A DNA stretch of 64,000 nt from Vibrio tritonius (GCF_001547935.1 NZ_AP014635.1:1550001-1614000); one strand, 5' to 3'. Counted from the stretch's first letter, positions 43,517 to 53,408 are shown. Notes: generated by a model from the sequence alone, not told the origin. Made by a program: numbers and translations.

Positions 43517-45589
43517 ATGTCGCAGTTCAGTTCAGTGATTCCAAACATTCACTCTTTCCTCCACGGAGCTGATTACAATCCGGAGCAATGGCTTGATAGA
43601 CCGGATATTTTGGAACAAGACGTACAACTGATGAAGGACAGTCACTGTAATGTTATGTCCGTAGGTATTTTTAGTTGGGCAGCGTTAGAGCCTAAAGAAG
43701 GAGAGTTTCATTTTGAATGGTTAGACGGCGTACTTGATCGGTTAGCAAAAAACGGCATTTCGGTGTTTCTTGCTACGCCAAGTGGTGCTCGACCAGCATG
43801 GTTATCACAGCGTTATCCAGATGTGTTACGTGTGGATAAAAACCGGGTAAAACAGTTGCATGGTGAACGTCATAACCACTGTTATAACTCACCTAACTAT
43901 CTGACCAAAGTTGGCATTATTAACCGCAAATTGGCTGAACGTTATAGCCATCACCCTGCGGTGATTGGTTGGCATATCTCCAATGAATATGGCGGTGAGT
44001 GTCATTGTGAAACTTGCCAAAGTCATTTTCGTGAATGGCTAAAAGCGCGTTATGGCACATTGGATAATTTGAATCAGCAGTGGTGGACGGCGTTTTGGAG
44101 TCACACCTTTAGTGATTGGTCGCAAATTGAATCGCCATCGCCAAAGGGTGAAAACTCCTTGCATGGTCTTAATTTGGATTGGAAGCGTTATCGTACCGAG
44201 TGTGTGGTGGCATTTTGCCAACACGAAATCGAACCACTTAAAGCGCGTAATCCCGATTTGCCGGTGATCACCAACTTTATGGAGTATTTCTACGATTACG
44301 ACTATTGGAAACTCAAAGACGTCATCGATGTGGTCTCTTGGGATAATTATCCGCTCTGGCATCGTGATGCCGATGAGTTGGAGTTAGCGAGCTATACGGC
44401 CATGTATCATGATTTGATGCGCACTATGAAGCAGCAACCGTTTTTGTTGATGGAGTCAACGCCAAGTCAAACCAACTGGCAGCCGATCACCAAACTCAAG
44501 AAAAACGGCATGCACATTTTGTCGTCGCTGCAAGCGGTCGCGCACGGTTCTGACTCAGTGCAGTATTTCCAGTGGCGCAAAAGTCGTGGCTCGGTGGAGA
44601 AATTTCACGGTGCGGTAATCGACCATGTGGGTCATGCGGATACTCGTACGGGGCGTGAAGTGACCAAACTGGGCGAGCAATTGGCAGCAATCAGTGATGT
44701 GTGTGGCAGCCGGACACAATCGCAAGTGGCAATCGTGTTTGACTGGGACAGCCGTTGGGCGATGGACGATGCCTCTGGCCCGCGCAATCAAGGACTCTAC
44801 TATGAGCAAGTGGTGTCTGAGCATTATCGTGGTTTTTGGGAGCAGGGGATTAACTGCGACATTATCGAGCAGCTCAGTGATTTCACGCCATACAAAGTGG
44901 TGGTGGCACCGATGCTTTACCTGATCAAACCGGGCGTGGCGGAGCGTTTGGAAAGCTTTGTTAAGAGTGGCGGTGTATTGGTTGCCACCTATTGGACTGG
45001 CATCGTTAATGAAACCGATTTGTGTTTTCTTGGTGGTTTTCCCGGTGGCAGTGATAGTCCATTGCGTCGTACTTTTGGGATTTGGGCAGAAGAAATTGAT
45101 TCACTCTATGATGATGAGCGAGTGGATTGCCAAACGATCTCAGGCAACGTATTGAACTTGCAAGCCGATTATAAAGCGAAGCATTTGTGCGAACACTTGC
45201 ACTTAGAAACCGCGCAAGCGGTGGCAAGTTACCAAAGTGATTTGTTCGAAGGAACACCTTGCTTAACCGTGAATCAGCATGGTCAAGGCTGCGCCTATTA
45301 TGTTGCCGCTCGTCATGATGTTGAGTTCTATCGGGAGTTCTATCGCCAGTTGGTTGCTGTACATGGTGTGACTACACCGTTGAACAACTTACCGTTGGGC
45401 ATTTCGGTTACTACTCGCGAACAGGGCGATAAAGAATATCTATTTATCATGAACTTTTTAAATAGTGCACAAAATGTTGAGCTTAATAAACAAACTTATT
45501 ATGACTTAATCAATAAACATGCAATTACCGATGGGGTATTAGAATTAAATCCCTATGAAGTGGCGGTATTAGCTAAGGATAAAATGTAG
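43517..45589 (+). CDS. ganA: GH42 beta-galactosidase
   Basis: A 690-residue cytosolic enzyme without a signal peptide. LHGADYNPEQWLDRPDILEQ opens the TIM barrel. IGWHISNEYGGECHCETCQS holds the acid/base Glu and a zinc-binding cysteine cluster, and FLLMESTPSQTNW the nucleophile Glu. Trimerisation (GH42M) domain follows (VAIVFDWDSRWAMDDASGPR). Releases galactose from imported galactooligosaccharides. Start ATG at 43517 follows AAGGAACA. Confidence 0.94.
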   Translation: MSQFSSVIPNIHSFLHGADYNPEQWLDRPDILEQDVQLMKDSHCNVMSVGIFSWAALEPKEGEFHFEWLDGVLDRLAKNGISVFLATPSGARPAWLSQRYPDVLRVDKNRVKQLHGERHNHCYNSPNYLTKVGIINRKLAERYSHHPAVIGWHISNEYGGECHCETCQSHFREWLKARYGTLDNLNQQWWTAFWSHTFSDWSQIESPSPKGENSLHGLNLDWKRYRTECVVAFCQHEIEPLKARNPDLPVITNFMEYFYDYDYWKLKDVIDVVSWDNYPLWHRDADELELASYTAMYHDLMRTMKQQPFLLMESTPSQTNWQPITKLKKNGMHILSSLQAVAHGSDSVQYFQWRKSRGSVEKFHGAVIDHVGHADTRTGREVTKLGEQLAAISDVCGSRTQSQVAIVFDWDSRWAMDDASGPRNQGLYYEQVVSEHYRGFWEQGINCDIIEQLSDFTPYKVVVAPMLYLIKPGVAERLESFVKSGGVLVATYWTGIVNETDLCFLGGFPGGSDSPLRRTFGIWAEEIDSLYDDERVDCQTISGNVLNLQADYKAKHLCEHLHLETAQAVASYQSDLFEGTPCLTVNQHGQGCAYYVAARHDVEFYREFYRQLVAVHGVTTPLNNLPLGISVTTREQGDKEYLFIMNFLNSAQNVELNKQTYYDLINKHAITDGVLELNPYEVAVLAKDKM

Positions 45590-45855
45590 ATTTTTATATT
45601 GTCGTTAAAGATGTAATTCAGTATCTGACAATATGAAATGAAATGAAATAGGAAATAGGAAATTAATGTAAAAAGAAAAAGCGACCCTCTCCAATTATTT
45701 TGTGGATAGATATTTCATTACTAGGAGCCATCTTACCTCCCCACTGGCTCTTAACAGAAATAAAAAATCATGAATATCGAGATAATTCTTGAGGGATCGT
45801 TTTACCCATGATTTACCCAATCATTAAAAGCAATAACGATAAAAAGGAAAATAAC

Positions 45856-47118
45856 ATGAAACATAAATGTAGACCTCTCTATCTCGCACTATGCGTGGCC
45901 ATGGCTTCTAGCTCTGCTTTCGCTGTAGACTTTAATGGGTATGTCCGTGCAGGGACAGGTATTGCAGGCAGTGGCGGTGGCCTACAACGTGGAGACGAAT
46001 TCCACAAAAACTTATTAGGTCGCTTGGGTAACGAGTTTGATACTTACGCTGAAATTGGTTTGGGCCAAGAGCTGTTTAATCAAGACGAGCACAGCATGTA
46101 CCTCGATACCATGTTCTCTATGGAGTCGGATGGCAACATGGAAAAAGAGAACACGTCTCAATCTGGCTCAGGTGAAGCTGAGTTTGGTATCAAAAAAGCA
46201 GTCTTAAAAATCAAAGGTTATATCCCTGATGCACCCGATGCGACCATCTGGGCTGGTAAACGCTTTTATCAACGTCAAGATATACACATCATCGACACTA
46301 AGTTCTTGAATATTTCCGGCTATGGCGCGGGGGTTGAAGGACTAAATGCAGGTCCAGGTACCGTGTCACTAGCTGTCGTGCGCGGTGATGATGATATCGA
46401 TGACGCTGTTTCTAGCGATGATCTCAACATCTACTATCTTGATGCGCGTTACTCAAACTTAAAACCATGGGATGGCGCTTGGGCAGAAGTTGCTATGGCG
46501 TATGCGGTAGTCAATCCTACCGATGATCAAGACGATGTCGACTCGCTTGATTTCGATAATGGCTTTATGTTCACCGCACAATTAAGCCAGAGCTTTAGTC
46601 GTGGCTATAATAAAACAGCACTTCAATATGGTACTAAAGGCCTTGCGCAAAACATGATTTCGCAAGGCGGCGGTTGGTATGATGTTTGGAGTGGCGATGT
46701 AAACAGCGCTAAAGGTTACCGTTTAATCAATACTGGTGACTTCAAAGTAACAGATAACTTGTTGATCGACCACGTCATTACTTACGGTTACGCACAAGAT
46801 CACGATGATTACGTAGACGATGAAAACCTGTTATCGATTGTTATGCGCCCAACTTACAGTTGGTCAAATTACAACAAAACCATCCTAGAATTGGGTTATT
46901 TCAAAGATAAGAAATCGTGGACTAGCGGCAGTGAAACCAAAACAGGTGGTGAGAAAATTACCTTGGCGCATGCGTTTACCGTCGGTAAGGAATTCTTATC
47001 TCGTCCAGAATTGCGTTTTTATGTTTCCTATTTTAAAGACGAAGAAGGCACTTACTTTAAAAATGGCTCTAAAGACAATGATATTTTTTACGGAGCGCAA
47101 TTTGAAGCTTGGTGGTAA
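45856..47118 (+). CDS. LamB-like outer-membrane porin (maltoporin family)
   Basis: ATG at 45856 follows AAAAAGGAA. MKHKCRPLYLALCVAMASSS and AFA form the signal peptide, then VDFNGYVRAGTGIAGSGGGL, the LamB signature near the mature N-terminus, and WAGKRFYQRQDIHIIDTKFL (greasy-slide and pore-loop region). It ends GAQFEAWW, an aromatic C-terminus as expected for a barrel. ~420 residues. Likely admits galactooligosaccharides across the outer membrane. Confidence 0.9.
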   Translation: MKHKCRPLYLALCVAMASSSAFAVDFNGYVRAGTGIAGSGGGLQRGDEFHKNLLGRLGNEFDTYAEIGLGQELFNQDEHSMYLDTMFSMESDGNMEKENTSQSGSGEAEFGIKKAVLKIKGYIPDAPDATIWAGKRFYQRQDIHIIDTKFLNISGYGAGVEGLNAGPGTVSLAVVRGDDDIDDAVSSDDLNIYYLDARYSNLKPWDGAWAEVAMAYAVVNPTDDQDDVDSLDFDNGFMFTAQLSQSFSRGYNKTALQYGTKGLAQNMISQGGGWYDVWSGDVNSAKGYRLINTGDFKVTDNLLIDHVITYGYAQDHDDYVDDENLLSIVMRPTYSWSNYNKTILELGYFKDKKSWTSGSETKTGGEKITLAHAFTVGKEFLSRPELRFYVSYFKDEEGTYFKNGSKDNDIFYGAQFEAWW

Positions 47119-47156
47119 TTGTTTTTCATTAAGTTAGTTCAATCCTAATTAAAATC

Positions 47157-47182
47157 AAAGCACCCACTGCCATGGGTGCTTT
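47157..47182 (+). terminator. Terminator after LamB-like gene
   Basis: AAAGCACCCA / TGGGTGCTTT, 10-bp stem, 6-nt loop, followed by Ts. Confidence 0.9.
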
Positions 47183-47220
47183 TTTCATGGCTGAATTTTG
47201 TGATCGTGCAAAAGAGATTC

Positions 47221-47234
47221 AGTAAATATTTACT
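47221..47234. promoter_or_regulatory. Candidate LacI (GanR-like) operator 2
   Basis: AGTAAA-TA-TTTACT, perfect palindrome, ~190 bp before the second GH53 gene. Same arms as the site at 38583, which argues for a shared regulator. Confidence 0.68.
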
Positions 47235-47422
47235 GAGTTTTATTGATGTTGATTTAAAAATAAAAAACTCAATTACGCTAGCTAATTTAATTGTGAGGTG
47301 AAATCTGACGCTAAAAATGGGATGAAGTAGGGTGATCAGGCAAATAAATGATATTGAAAAATCATAAATCAATGGCTGTGTTATTAAGTCTAGGTTATGT
47401 CATTAGTCTGAGGATGTTCATC

Positions 47423-48421
47423 ATGAATAAATATACGAAATGCGCTTTGTTAGTAAATCTGGTTGCAGTTGCTACTCCCACACTCGCCTTTGTAAAAGGG
47501 GCGGATATCAGTTGGTTAACCCAAATGGAAGACAGCGGTTATACCTTCTATAACGATTGGGGATATAAACAAGATGTGTTGTCGATATTACGTGATCACG
47601 GGATGAATGCAGTACGACTGCGCGTATGGGTGAATCCGAGTGATGGTTACTATAACTCTTTGGTCGATGTGATTACTAAAGCGAAGTGGGCTAAGGCGGC
47701 GGGGATGGATGTGATGATCGATTTTCATTACAGCGATACGTGGGCCGACCCCGGTAATCAATGGAAACCAGACGCGTGGAGCAATCTCGATTTCAATGGT
47801 TTGATGGACCGTGTCTGGTCTTACACTCGCGATTCGCTAGAGCAGATTAAGGCTGCGGGAATCACCCCTAAATGGATTCAAATTGGCAATGAAACCAACA
47901 ATGGTATGTTGTGGAATGATGGTATGGCATCGAGCAACATGCGTAATTTTGCGTGGTTATTCAATAGCGGCCTTAATGCCGCCAAAGAGGTCTTTCCTAA
48001 CGCCAAGATCATTGTGCATCTGGCCAACTGCCAAGATAACAGCGTATTTCGGTGGATCTTTGATGGGTTAAAAAATAATGGCTCGCAATGGGATGTGATT
48101 GGTGCTTCGATGTACCCGCGTAGCGTAACCAATATGACCTGGCAGCAGGCAACCGCTGCTTGCTTAACTAACCTTAACGACATGGTAAGCCGTTATGGCT
48201 CAGAAGTGATGATCACCGAAGTCGGTGTGCCATGGGATGATTCCGAGGCCAAAACCATTGTCGCTGATGTGATCAAAAAAGTGCGCAGAGTGAAAAGTGG
48301 CAAAGGCATTGGCGTAATGTATTGGGAGCCAGAAGCCTACAACTGGCAAGGCTACACATGGGGGGCTTGGAATCCTAATACTAAGCAACCGACAGAAGCG
48401 TTAGACGCTTTCCTCGAGTAA
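47423..48421 (+). CDS. GH53 arabinogalactan endo-beta-1,4-galactanase, soluble secreted
   Basis: ATG at 47423 is preferred (GAGGATG upstream). Product of ~332 residues with signal peptide (CALLVNLVAVATPTLAF). It has FVKGADISWLTQMEDSGYTF, HYSDTWADPGNQW, IQIGNETNNGMLWN (acid/base), NSVFRWIFDGLKN and VMITEVGVPWD (nucleophile). It lacks the lipobox of the other copy, so it probably acts in the medium or periplasm. It has its own promoter and the LacI-type palindrome. Confidence 0.92.
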   Translation: MNKYTKCALLVNLVAVATPTLAFVKGADISWLTQMEDSGYTFYNDWGYKQDVLSILRDHGMNAVRLRVWVNPSDGYYNSLVDVITKAKWAKAAGMDVMIDFHYSDTWADPGNQWKPDAWSNLDFNGLMDRVWSYTRDSLEQIKAAGITPKWIQIGNETNNGMLWNDGMASSNMRNFAWLFNSGLNAAKEVFPNAKIIVHLANCQDNSVFRWIFDGLKNNGSQWDVIGASMYPRSVTNMTWQQATAACLTNLNDMVSRYGSEVMITEVGVPWDDSEAKTIVADVIKKVRRVKSGKGIGVMYWEPEAYNWQGYTWGAWNPNTKQPTEALDAFLE

Positions 48422-48462
48422 TGCTCAAAAGTGCAGGTGAGGTGTTAGTCCTAAACCTTATT

Positions 48463-48500
48463 AAAAACCCTCGCTATTGCTTTGTGATAGAGAGGTTTTT
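48463..48500 (+). terminator. Terminator after second GH53 gene
   Basis: AAAAACC-C-TC-G-CTAT pairs imperfectly with ATAG-A-GAGGTTTTT, followed by a long T run. Confidence 0.75.
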
Positions 48501-48567
48501 TTTTATGGTGACAGTCGAGGAATAAAATGGTCGATTTCTTGCTTCAGATACCCTAGTGATTGTTCAG

Positions 48568-49725
48568 CTATTCTTCGCGAAAGCTATTTGGGGTTCGATC
48601 AAATTCTTTTTTAAAGATGGCGTACATATATTGCACCGTAGGGTAGCCGGAGGCTTTACTAATTTCTGCAATACTGAGCTTAGTGTGGTTGAGTAGCTCT
48701 AGCGCTTTATTGAGTTTGTTGGTGTGAATTTCGTGATGAATGGAATAACCCAAGGCATTTTTGAACTTATTATCGAGATGTGACCGAGAAAGGTGTAGGT
48801 ATTCGAGTACGTTTTCGACTTTCAGTCCGTTACAAGCGTTTAAGCGGATGTAGTGTTGTGCTTGAATCACATCTGGATCTTTTACCGAACGATAATGGCT
48901 TGATAGGCGAGCATGAACTTTTTCTGGCGGCACGATCACTCGGTCGTGCTCAAGTGGCTCATCATTGAGTAGGGTGTCGAGCATTTGAGCTGCTTGATAT
49001 CCCATGGTACGCACGCCTTGCTCAACCGACGAGAGCGGAATGCGCGAGAGGTAACGGGTGACTTCCTCGTTATCAATACCGACAACCGCGAGATGTTCGG
49101 GGATTGGAATGCCTAATTCATCAATTACCTGTAAAAGCTGTCTTGCTCTTGCGTCAGTGGCGACAATGATTCCGGTAGGTTCGGTTAACGATTTCAACCA
49201 GTTAGCTAAGCCTTTGGCAGCGGCTTCCCAGTGGCGATTCAAGGGGGCTAAACCGCGATAGACGCTGTATTGCATGCCTTCATTTCTGATTAAGTCTACA
49301 AAAGCTTTTTCTCTTTCTATCGACCAACGCCAATGTTCACATTTGGGAAATCCGTAATAGCCAAAGTGCAATAATCCTTTGTCTTTTAAATGTTCGTAAG
49401 CGAGTTGGATTATTTTGCTGTTGTCGGTGGCGATATAAGGAATGTCAGGGTAATCATCGTGGTTTTGATAAGAGCTACCGACACCGACAATCACTGAATT
49501 GGTTTGCGACAAATAGTGTGGTGTATCAGGGTCGTCGTAATCTGCAATAATGCCATCATATTTGTTTAAGTTGATGTTTTTATTGGTCGAATAAAAGTCT
49601 TCTTCGATGTACACATCCCAATGACAAGAAGAAGATTGAATGTATTCGCCAATACCAGAAATTAACCCACGGTCATAGGCTTTATTGGCGTTTAGTAAGA
49701 TTGCGACTTTCTTTGTTTTTTTCAT
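48568..49725 (-). CDS. XylR-like transcriptional regulator (LacI-type sensor + AraC HTH)
   Basis: KKVAILLNANKAYDRGLISG begins a periplasmic-binding-like sugar sensor. PEHLAVVGIDNEEVTRYLSR, then LNACNGLKVENVLEYLHLSR and ISKASGYPTVQYMYAIFKKE, form the AraC-type double HTH. This is the domain order of E. coli XylR (xylose activator). ATG at 49725 (M of MKKTKK) is the family-like start, with 49749 possible. Divergent from the GH30 gene, the most likely target. Effector sugar is unknown. Confidence 0.87.
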   Translation of the reverse strand: MKKTKKVAILLNANKAYDRGLISGIGEYIQSSSCHWDVYIEEDFYSTNKNINLNKYDGIIADYDDPDTPHYLSQTNSVIVGVGSSYQNHDDYPDIPYIATDNSKIIQLAYEHLKDKGLLHFGYYGFPKCEHWRWSIEREKAFVDLIRNEGMQYSVYRGLAPLNRHWEAAAKGLANWLKSLTEPTGIIVATDARARQLLQVIDELGIPIPEHLAVVGIDNEEVTRYLSRIPLSSVEQGVRTMGYQAAQMLDTLLNDEPLEHDRVIVPPEKVHARLSSHYRSVKDPDVIQAQHYIRLNACNGLKVENVLEYLHLSRSHLDNKFKNALGYSIHHEIHTNKLNKALELLNHTKLSIAEISKASGYPTVQYMYAIFKKEFDRTPNSFREE

Positions 49726-49977
49726 TATCAGCGCCACGTTTTGAGCCATTGACCTGATAATACACACGTATCATCAAAAGACAATGTGCTTGTAAAACAA
49801 CGACTTTACCATTTTTTATTTGGCAATTATCGGATTTTGTTTTTCAGAGGTGTCCTTCACATATCCCTAGATGTTACCTAGACAGTGCCCACGCAGATGG
49901 AGAAATAATGCCGCACCTTTTCCAATAAACCGTTATAGCTTCGGGCTGTAACGGACTCACTCTAATAAGGAACCTCT

Positions 49978-51381
49978 ATGTTTAAGTTATCCTCATGTTT
50001 TATCGCGGTCGGCGCTGTACTTTCGTTTGGTGCGAATGCGACATCGGTTGAGTGGATTCAATCGGGTTGGAATAATGTTTCTAATAACGTGGTGTATTGG
50101 CAGCAAAACGCTGCGCCCAAAGTAGTGAATAAAGATCACACCGATTATCGTGTTATCTCGATTGACCCAAGCAAAACATTACAAGTGATTGATGGATTTG
50201 GCGGTGCAATTAACGAGAAAGGTTGGGATGCGATGTCGGGGTTAACCCCTGATGCACGCGATAACATAGTGCAGAGTTTATTTGGTCAAGGTGGTTTAAA
50301 TCTGACCATGGCGCGTATTCCAATTGGTGCGAATGATTTTTCCATGGATTATTACTCATTAGATGATGTCGTCGGAGACTACGACCTTAAGCATTTTTCT
50401 ATGGAACGTGAGCATAAGTATCTGATTCCTTATCTACAAGCGGCAATGAAATACAAACCTAAGTTGGATGTTTTAGCGTCGCCATGGACACCGCCTGCAT
50501 GGATGAAAGCCAATCAATTCTATGGCTGTCGCGGGTCTGAAAAAGATGCCCATTTAATCTGGGATAAGAAAACTCAAACGGCTTACGCTAAATATTTATC
50601 TAAGTTTGCGACTGAATATCAGAAAGAGGGGATTAACCTAACACAGATTCATTTACAAAATGAGCCAGCGGCTTGCCAAGATTTTCCTTCCAGTAAATGG
50701 ACTGGGGTTGAGATGCGCGATTTCTTACGTGATTATCTTGTTCCCCAATTTGAAAAAGACAAACAAAAAGCCCAAGTTTGGCTGGGCACCATTAACTATG
50801 GTGACTACGAAGCCTATGCCAAACCTGTGCTGACAGACCCTAAATTAAAAGGCAAGATTGATGGAGTGGGTTATCAATGGGATGGCAAATACGCTATCGC
50901 TGAAACTCATAAACGTCACCCTGATATCAAATTAATGCAGACCGAGTCAGAGTGTGGTGACGGCAAAAACGACATCGCTGCTGGTTTATATACCTTTAGT
51001 TTGATTGAAAAATATCTTGCTGGTGGCGCGAACGCTTACGTGTATTGGAATATGGTATTAGACTCAACGGGAAACAGTACTTGGGGCTGGAAACAAAATT
51101 CGTTGATCAACATTGACCGTATGGCAGGTGGTAAAGCGACATACAACTTCGAATATTATGTCATGAAGCACTTCAGTAATTTGGTCAAACCTGGAGCGCA
51201 TTTACTCAGTGTTAATACAGAAGAAGATGTGCTGGCGTTTAAAAACCCTGATAACTCGATCATCGTTGTCTCAGGTAACCCAAGTTATTCCAACAAAAAT
51301 ATGACGTACACATTGGGTAATAAGATGTTTAAAGCCACATTACCTATGATGTCGGTGAGCAGTTTTATTATTACTGAATAA
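49978..51381 (+). CDS. GH30 glycoside hydrolase, secreted
   Basis: A 467-residue protein with signal peptide (AVGAVLSFGANA). ISIDPSKTLQVIDGFGGAIN is the GH30 N-terminal sequence. IHLQNEPAACQDF holds the acid/base Glu and KLMQTESECGDGKNDIA the nucleophile. The TIM barrel is followed by the side beta-domain (FKATLPMMSVSSFIITE). GH30 members include glucosylceramidase, beta-1,6-glucanase, xylanase and beta-1,6-galactanase. The galactan neighbours favour the last, but the XylR partner leaves others open. AAGGAA precedes the ATG. Confidence 0.9.
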   Translation: MFKLSSCFIAVGAVLSFGANATSVEWIQSGWNNVSNNVVYWQQNAAPKVVNKDHTDYRVISIDPSKTLQVIDGFGGAINEKGWDAMSGLTPDARDNIVQSLFGQGGLNLTMARIPIGANDFSMDYYSLDDVVGDYDLKHFSMEREHKYLIPYLQAAMKYKPKLDVLASPWTPPAWMKANQFYGCRGSEKDAHLIWDKKTQTAYAKYLSKFATEYQKEGINLTQIHLQNEPAACQDFPSSKWTGVEMRDFLRDYLVPQFEKDKQKAQVWLGTINYGDYEAYAKPVLTDPKLKGKIDGVGYQWDGKYAIAETHKRHPDIKLMQTESECGDGKNDIAAGLYTFSLIEKYLAGGANAYVYWNMVLDSTGNSTWGWKQNSLINIDRMAGGKATYNFEYYVMKHFSNLVKPGAHLLSVNTEEDVLAFKNPDNSIIVVSGNPSYSNKNMTYTLGNKMFKATLPMMSVSSFIITE

Positions 51382-51403
51382 AATCACTCGGTTTTTTCTA
51401 GAT

Positions 51404-51432
51404 ATCGCTGGCTTAGAAAATAGGTCAGCGAT
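51404..51432 (+). terminator. Terminator after GH30 gene
   Basis: ATCGCTG / CAGCGAT with 15-nt loop and following TTTTATTT. Confidence 0.75.
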
Positions 51433-51539
51433 TTTTATTTGTGCGTCGAGTAACGACTGAGTTTGAGGTCCATGATCTAAGATATCCATCGTAAATAGTT
51501 TGTGTTAGGTTCCTTATTCAAAGCAATGCATTAGGGAAG

Positions 51540-52238
51540 ATGATGAAAAACGTTTTAATAACAGGCGCTAACCGCGGTTTGGGATTGGCTTTGGCTAAAC
51601 AGTTTGAGCAAGAAGATTGCGCTCTGTTTTTGGTGGTGCGTTCGGAAACAGCACGGCAAGAACTCAATAAGAGTCTTCCTCACGCCAAGGTGCTGGTGAG
51701 TGATGTAACCGAAGACGAACATGAAGCAAGGCTTGCAACGTTTCTTGCTGATGTTGCGTTAGATGTCGTGATTAATAACGCCGGTTCGGGCACAAAAGCT
51801 CCCAGCTTAGAGTCCACGCAAGTAAGTTATCTTCGCAAAGAATTTGATACCAATTGTGTGGGCGTACTCACCACAGTGAAAGGTTCGCTTACCGCGTTAA
51901 AACGCTCCAATGCTCCACTTATTATCAATATCAGTTCGCGTCGCGGTTCTCTGGGTTTACAAGCAGAAGGAGCCGCAAAAGGTTCGGGCTGCTCTTATTC
52001 CTATCGAGTCAGTAAAGCTGCGCAAAATATGCTCACACTCTGTTTGGCCGATGATTTGGAAGACTTCGGTATCACTGTTGCAGCAATACATCCGGGACGC
52101 CTTTTGACTACGATGGCAGCCAAAGATGCCCATATGACACCGGAAAGTGCGGCACAGCAAATAGCAGAATTGGCAATGCAAAAGCAGCTTAAAAATCGCG
52201 ATTTCATTAGTTTGGAAGTGGGACGCTTACCTTGGTAG
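51540..52238 (+). CDS. Short-chain dehydrogenase/reductase
   Basis: A 232-residue SDR: NVLITGANRGLGLALAKQFE (TGxxxGxG), VVINNAGSGTKAP, IINISSRRGSLG, and YSYRVSKAAQNMLT as the YxxxK catalytic motif with Ser in INISS. Complete, unlike the frameshifted copy at 25492. It lies 38 bp before a SnoaL-like gene and may be co-transcribed. Confidence 0.9.
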   Translation: MMKNVLITGANRGLGLALAKQFEQEDCALFLVVRSETARQELNKSLPHAKVLVSDVTEDEHEARLATFLADVALDVVINNAGSGTKAPSLESTQVSYLRKEFDTNCVGVLTTVKGSLTALKRSNAPLIINISSRRGSLGLQAEGAAKGSGCSYSYRVSKAAQNMLTLCLADDLEDFGITVAAIHPGRLLTTMAAKDAHMTPESAAQQIAELAMQKQLKNRDFISLEVGRLPW

Positions 52239-52276
52239 GTTGATTGAACTTACTTAACGGAGAAAAAGGATCAGTG

Positions 52277-52657
52277 ATGACCCCAAAAGAGGTTGTACTT
52301 GGTTTTTGGACGGCGATGCAGAGTAATGATTTTGTCAAAGCCAGTGAGTGGTTAACAGAAGATTACCAAGGTCAGTGGCCGCAAAGTAATGAATTGATCG
52401 AGGGACGAGCCAATTTCATTGCGATAAATAGCGCCTATCCAGCAGATGGTGTTTGGACTTTCGAGATAAACTCAATGGTGTGTGAAGGGGATACGGTGGT
52501 GACGGATGTATTGGTTTCCGATGGCGTGAGGTTCGACCGCGCAATTACGTTTCATACCGTTAAAGAGGGCTTGATTTGCTGCCAACGTGAGTTTTGGCCG
52601 GAGAATTATCCGGCGCCAGAGTGGCGTCAAGCATGGGTAAAACCGCTTAATGGCTAA
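52277..52657 (+). CDS. SnoaL-like/NTF2-fold protein
   Basis: ATG at 52277 follows AAAGGATCAG. The 126-residue product (TPKEVVLGFWTAMQSNDFVK, then WPQSNELIEGRANFIAINSA) has the helix-then-sheet order of the NTF2/SnoaL fold, a scaffold for small enzymes and ligand binders. The active-site His/Asp cannot be assigned. Neighbours: SDR upstream, XRE downstream. Confidence 0.78.
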   Translation: MTPKEVVLGFWTAMQSNDFVKASEWLTEDYQGQWPQSNELIEGRANFIAINSAYPADGVWTFEINSMVCEGDTVVTDVLVSDGVRFDRAITFHTVKEGLICCQREFWPENYPAPEWRQAWVKPLNG

Positions 52658-52780
52658 TCAATGAGTTGTATGTAACTTATTGAAATTACGTCACTGTCAC
52701 CTAGATGTCGCCTATTTGTCGTCACCCATTTGAGTTAGTTTTGTTACTGTTTTTGGCGAAGCAGCAGAAAGGAAGAGAGC

Positions 52781-53251
52781 ATGATTGTGAGAAAACTTCG
52801 ACTGCAACGTGGTTGGTCGCAAGACCAATTGTCGCAGTTATCTGGATTGAGTGTGCGGACGATTCAGCGTATTGAGCGTGGTCAAAAGCCCGGTCTAGAG
52901 TCGTTAAAATCACTGGCTGCTGTATTTGAAATTGACGTTAACGATCTTCAAATGGAGCCCGAGATGAACAACAGTAAAGTACAAGTCACCGACGAAGAAA
53001 AAATGGCACTTGAGCAAGTGAAAGACATTAAAAGCTTTTACAGCAACTTAATGACCTATGTAGTCGTCATTGCGATGCTCTTTGTCATTAATTATCTCAC
53101 CGATCCGAGTTACATCTGGGCTTGGTGGCCAACACTTGGCTGGGGGATTGGTGTCATCAGTCATGGTTTGAGCGCATTTGAAGTGGTGAATTTGTTTGGT
53201 CCCGAGTGGGAGAAAAAACAGGTTGAAAAGCGGCTAGGACGCAAACTGTAG
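52781..53251 (+). CDS. XRE-family regulator with C-terminal membrane domain
   Basis: The N-terminal ~60 residues are a Cro/C1 HTH: KLRLQRGWSQDQLSQLSGLS, VRTIQRIERGQKPG. After a linker, two helices follow (LMTYVVVIAMLFVINYL, WWPTLGWGIGVISHGLSAF), the 2TM domain, and it ends in basic WEKKQVEKRLGRKL. 156 residues. A membrane-tethered DNA-binding protein is the obvious reading. Target unknown. Confidence 0.86.
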   Translation: MIVRKLRLQRGWSQDQLSQLSGLSVRTIQRIERGQKPGLESLKSLAAVFEIDVNDLQMEPEMNNSKVQVTDEEKMALEQVKDIKSFYSNLMTYVVVIAMLFVINYLTDPSYIWAWWPTLGWGIGVISHGLSAFEVVNLFGPEWEKKQVEKRLGRKL

Positions 53252-53291
53252 CATTATTTCTAATTGAGAGTTTTTACCTTGGTGAACGCCA

Positions 53292-53321
53292 AAAGCAAAG
53301 TCGGTAAGGTGACTTTGCTTT
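53292..53321 (+). terminator. Terminator after XRE gene
   Basis: AAAGCAAAGTC / GACTTTGCTTT, 11-bp stem, 8-nt loop, then a run of Ts. Confidence 0.92.
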
Positions 53322-53408
53322 TTTTGTCGGTTGCATACTAAGATGTCAACCACACATTCTAAGTTACATTGACATATCTCTTTACCCATCCCAAGTCCCT
53401 TGTTAACA

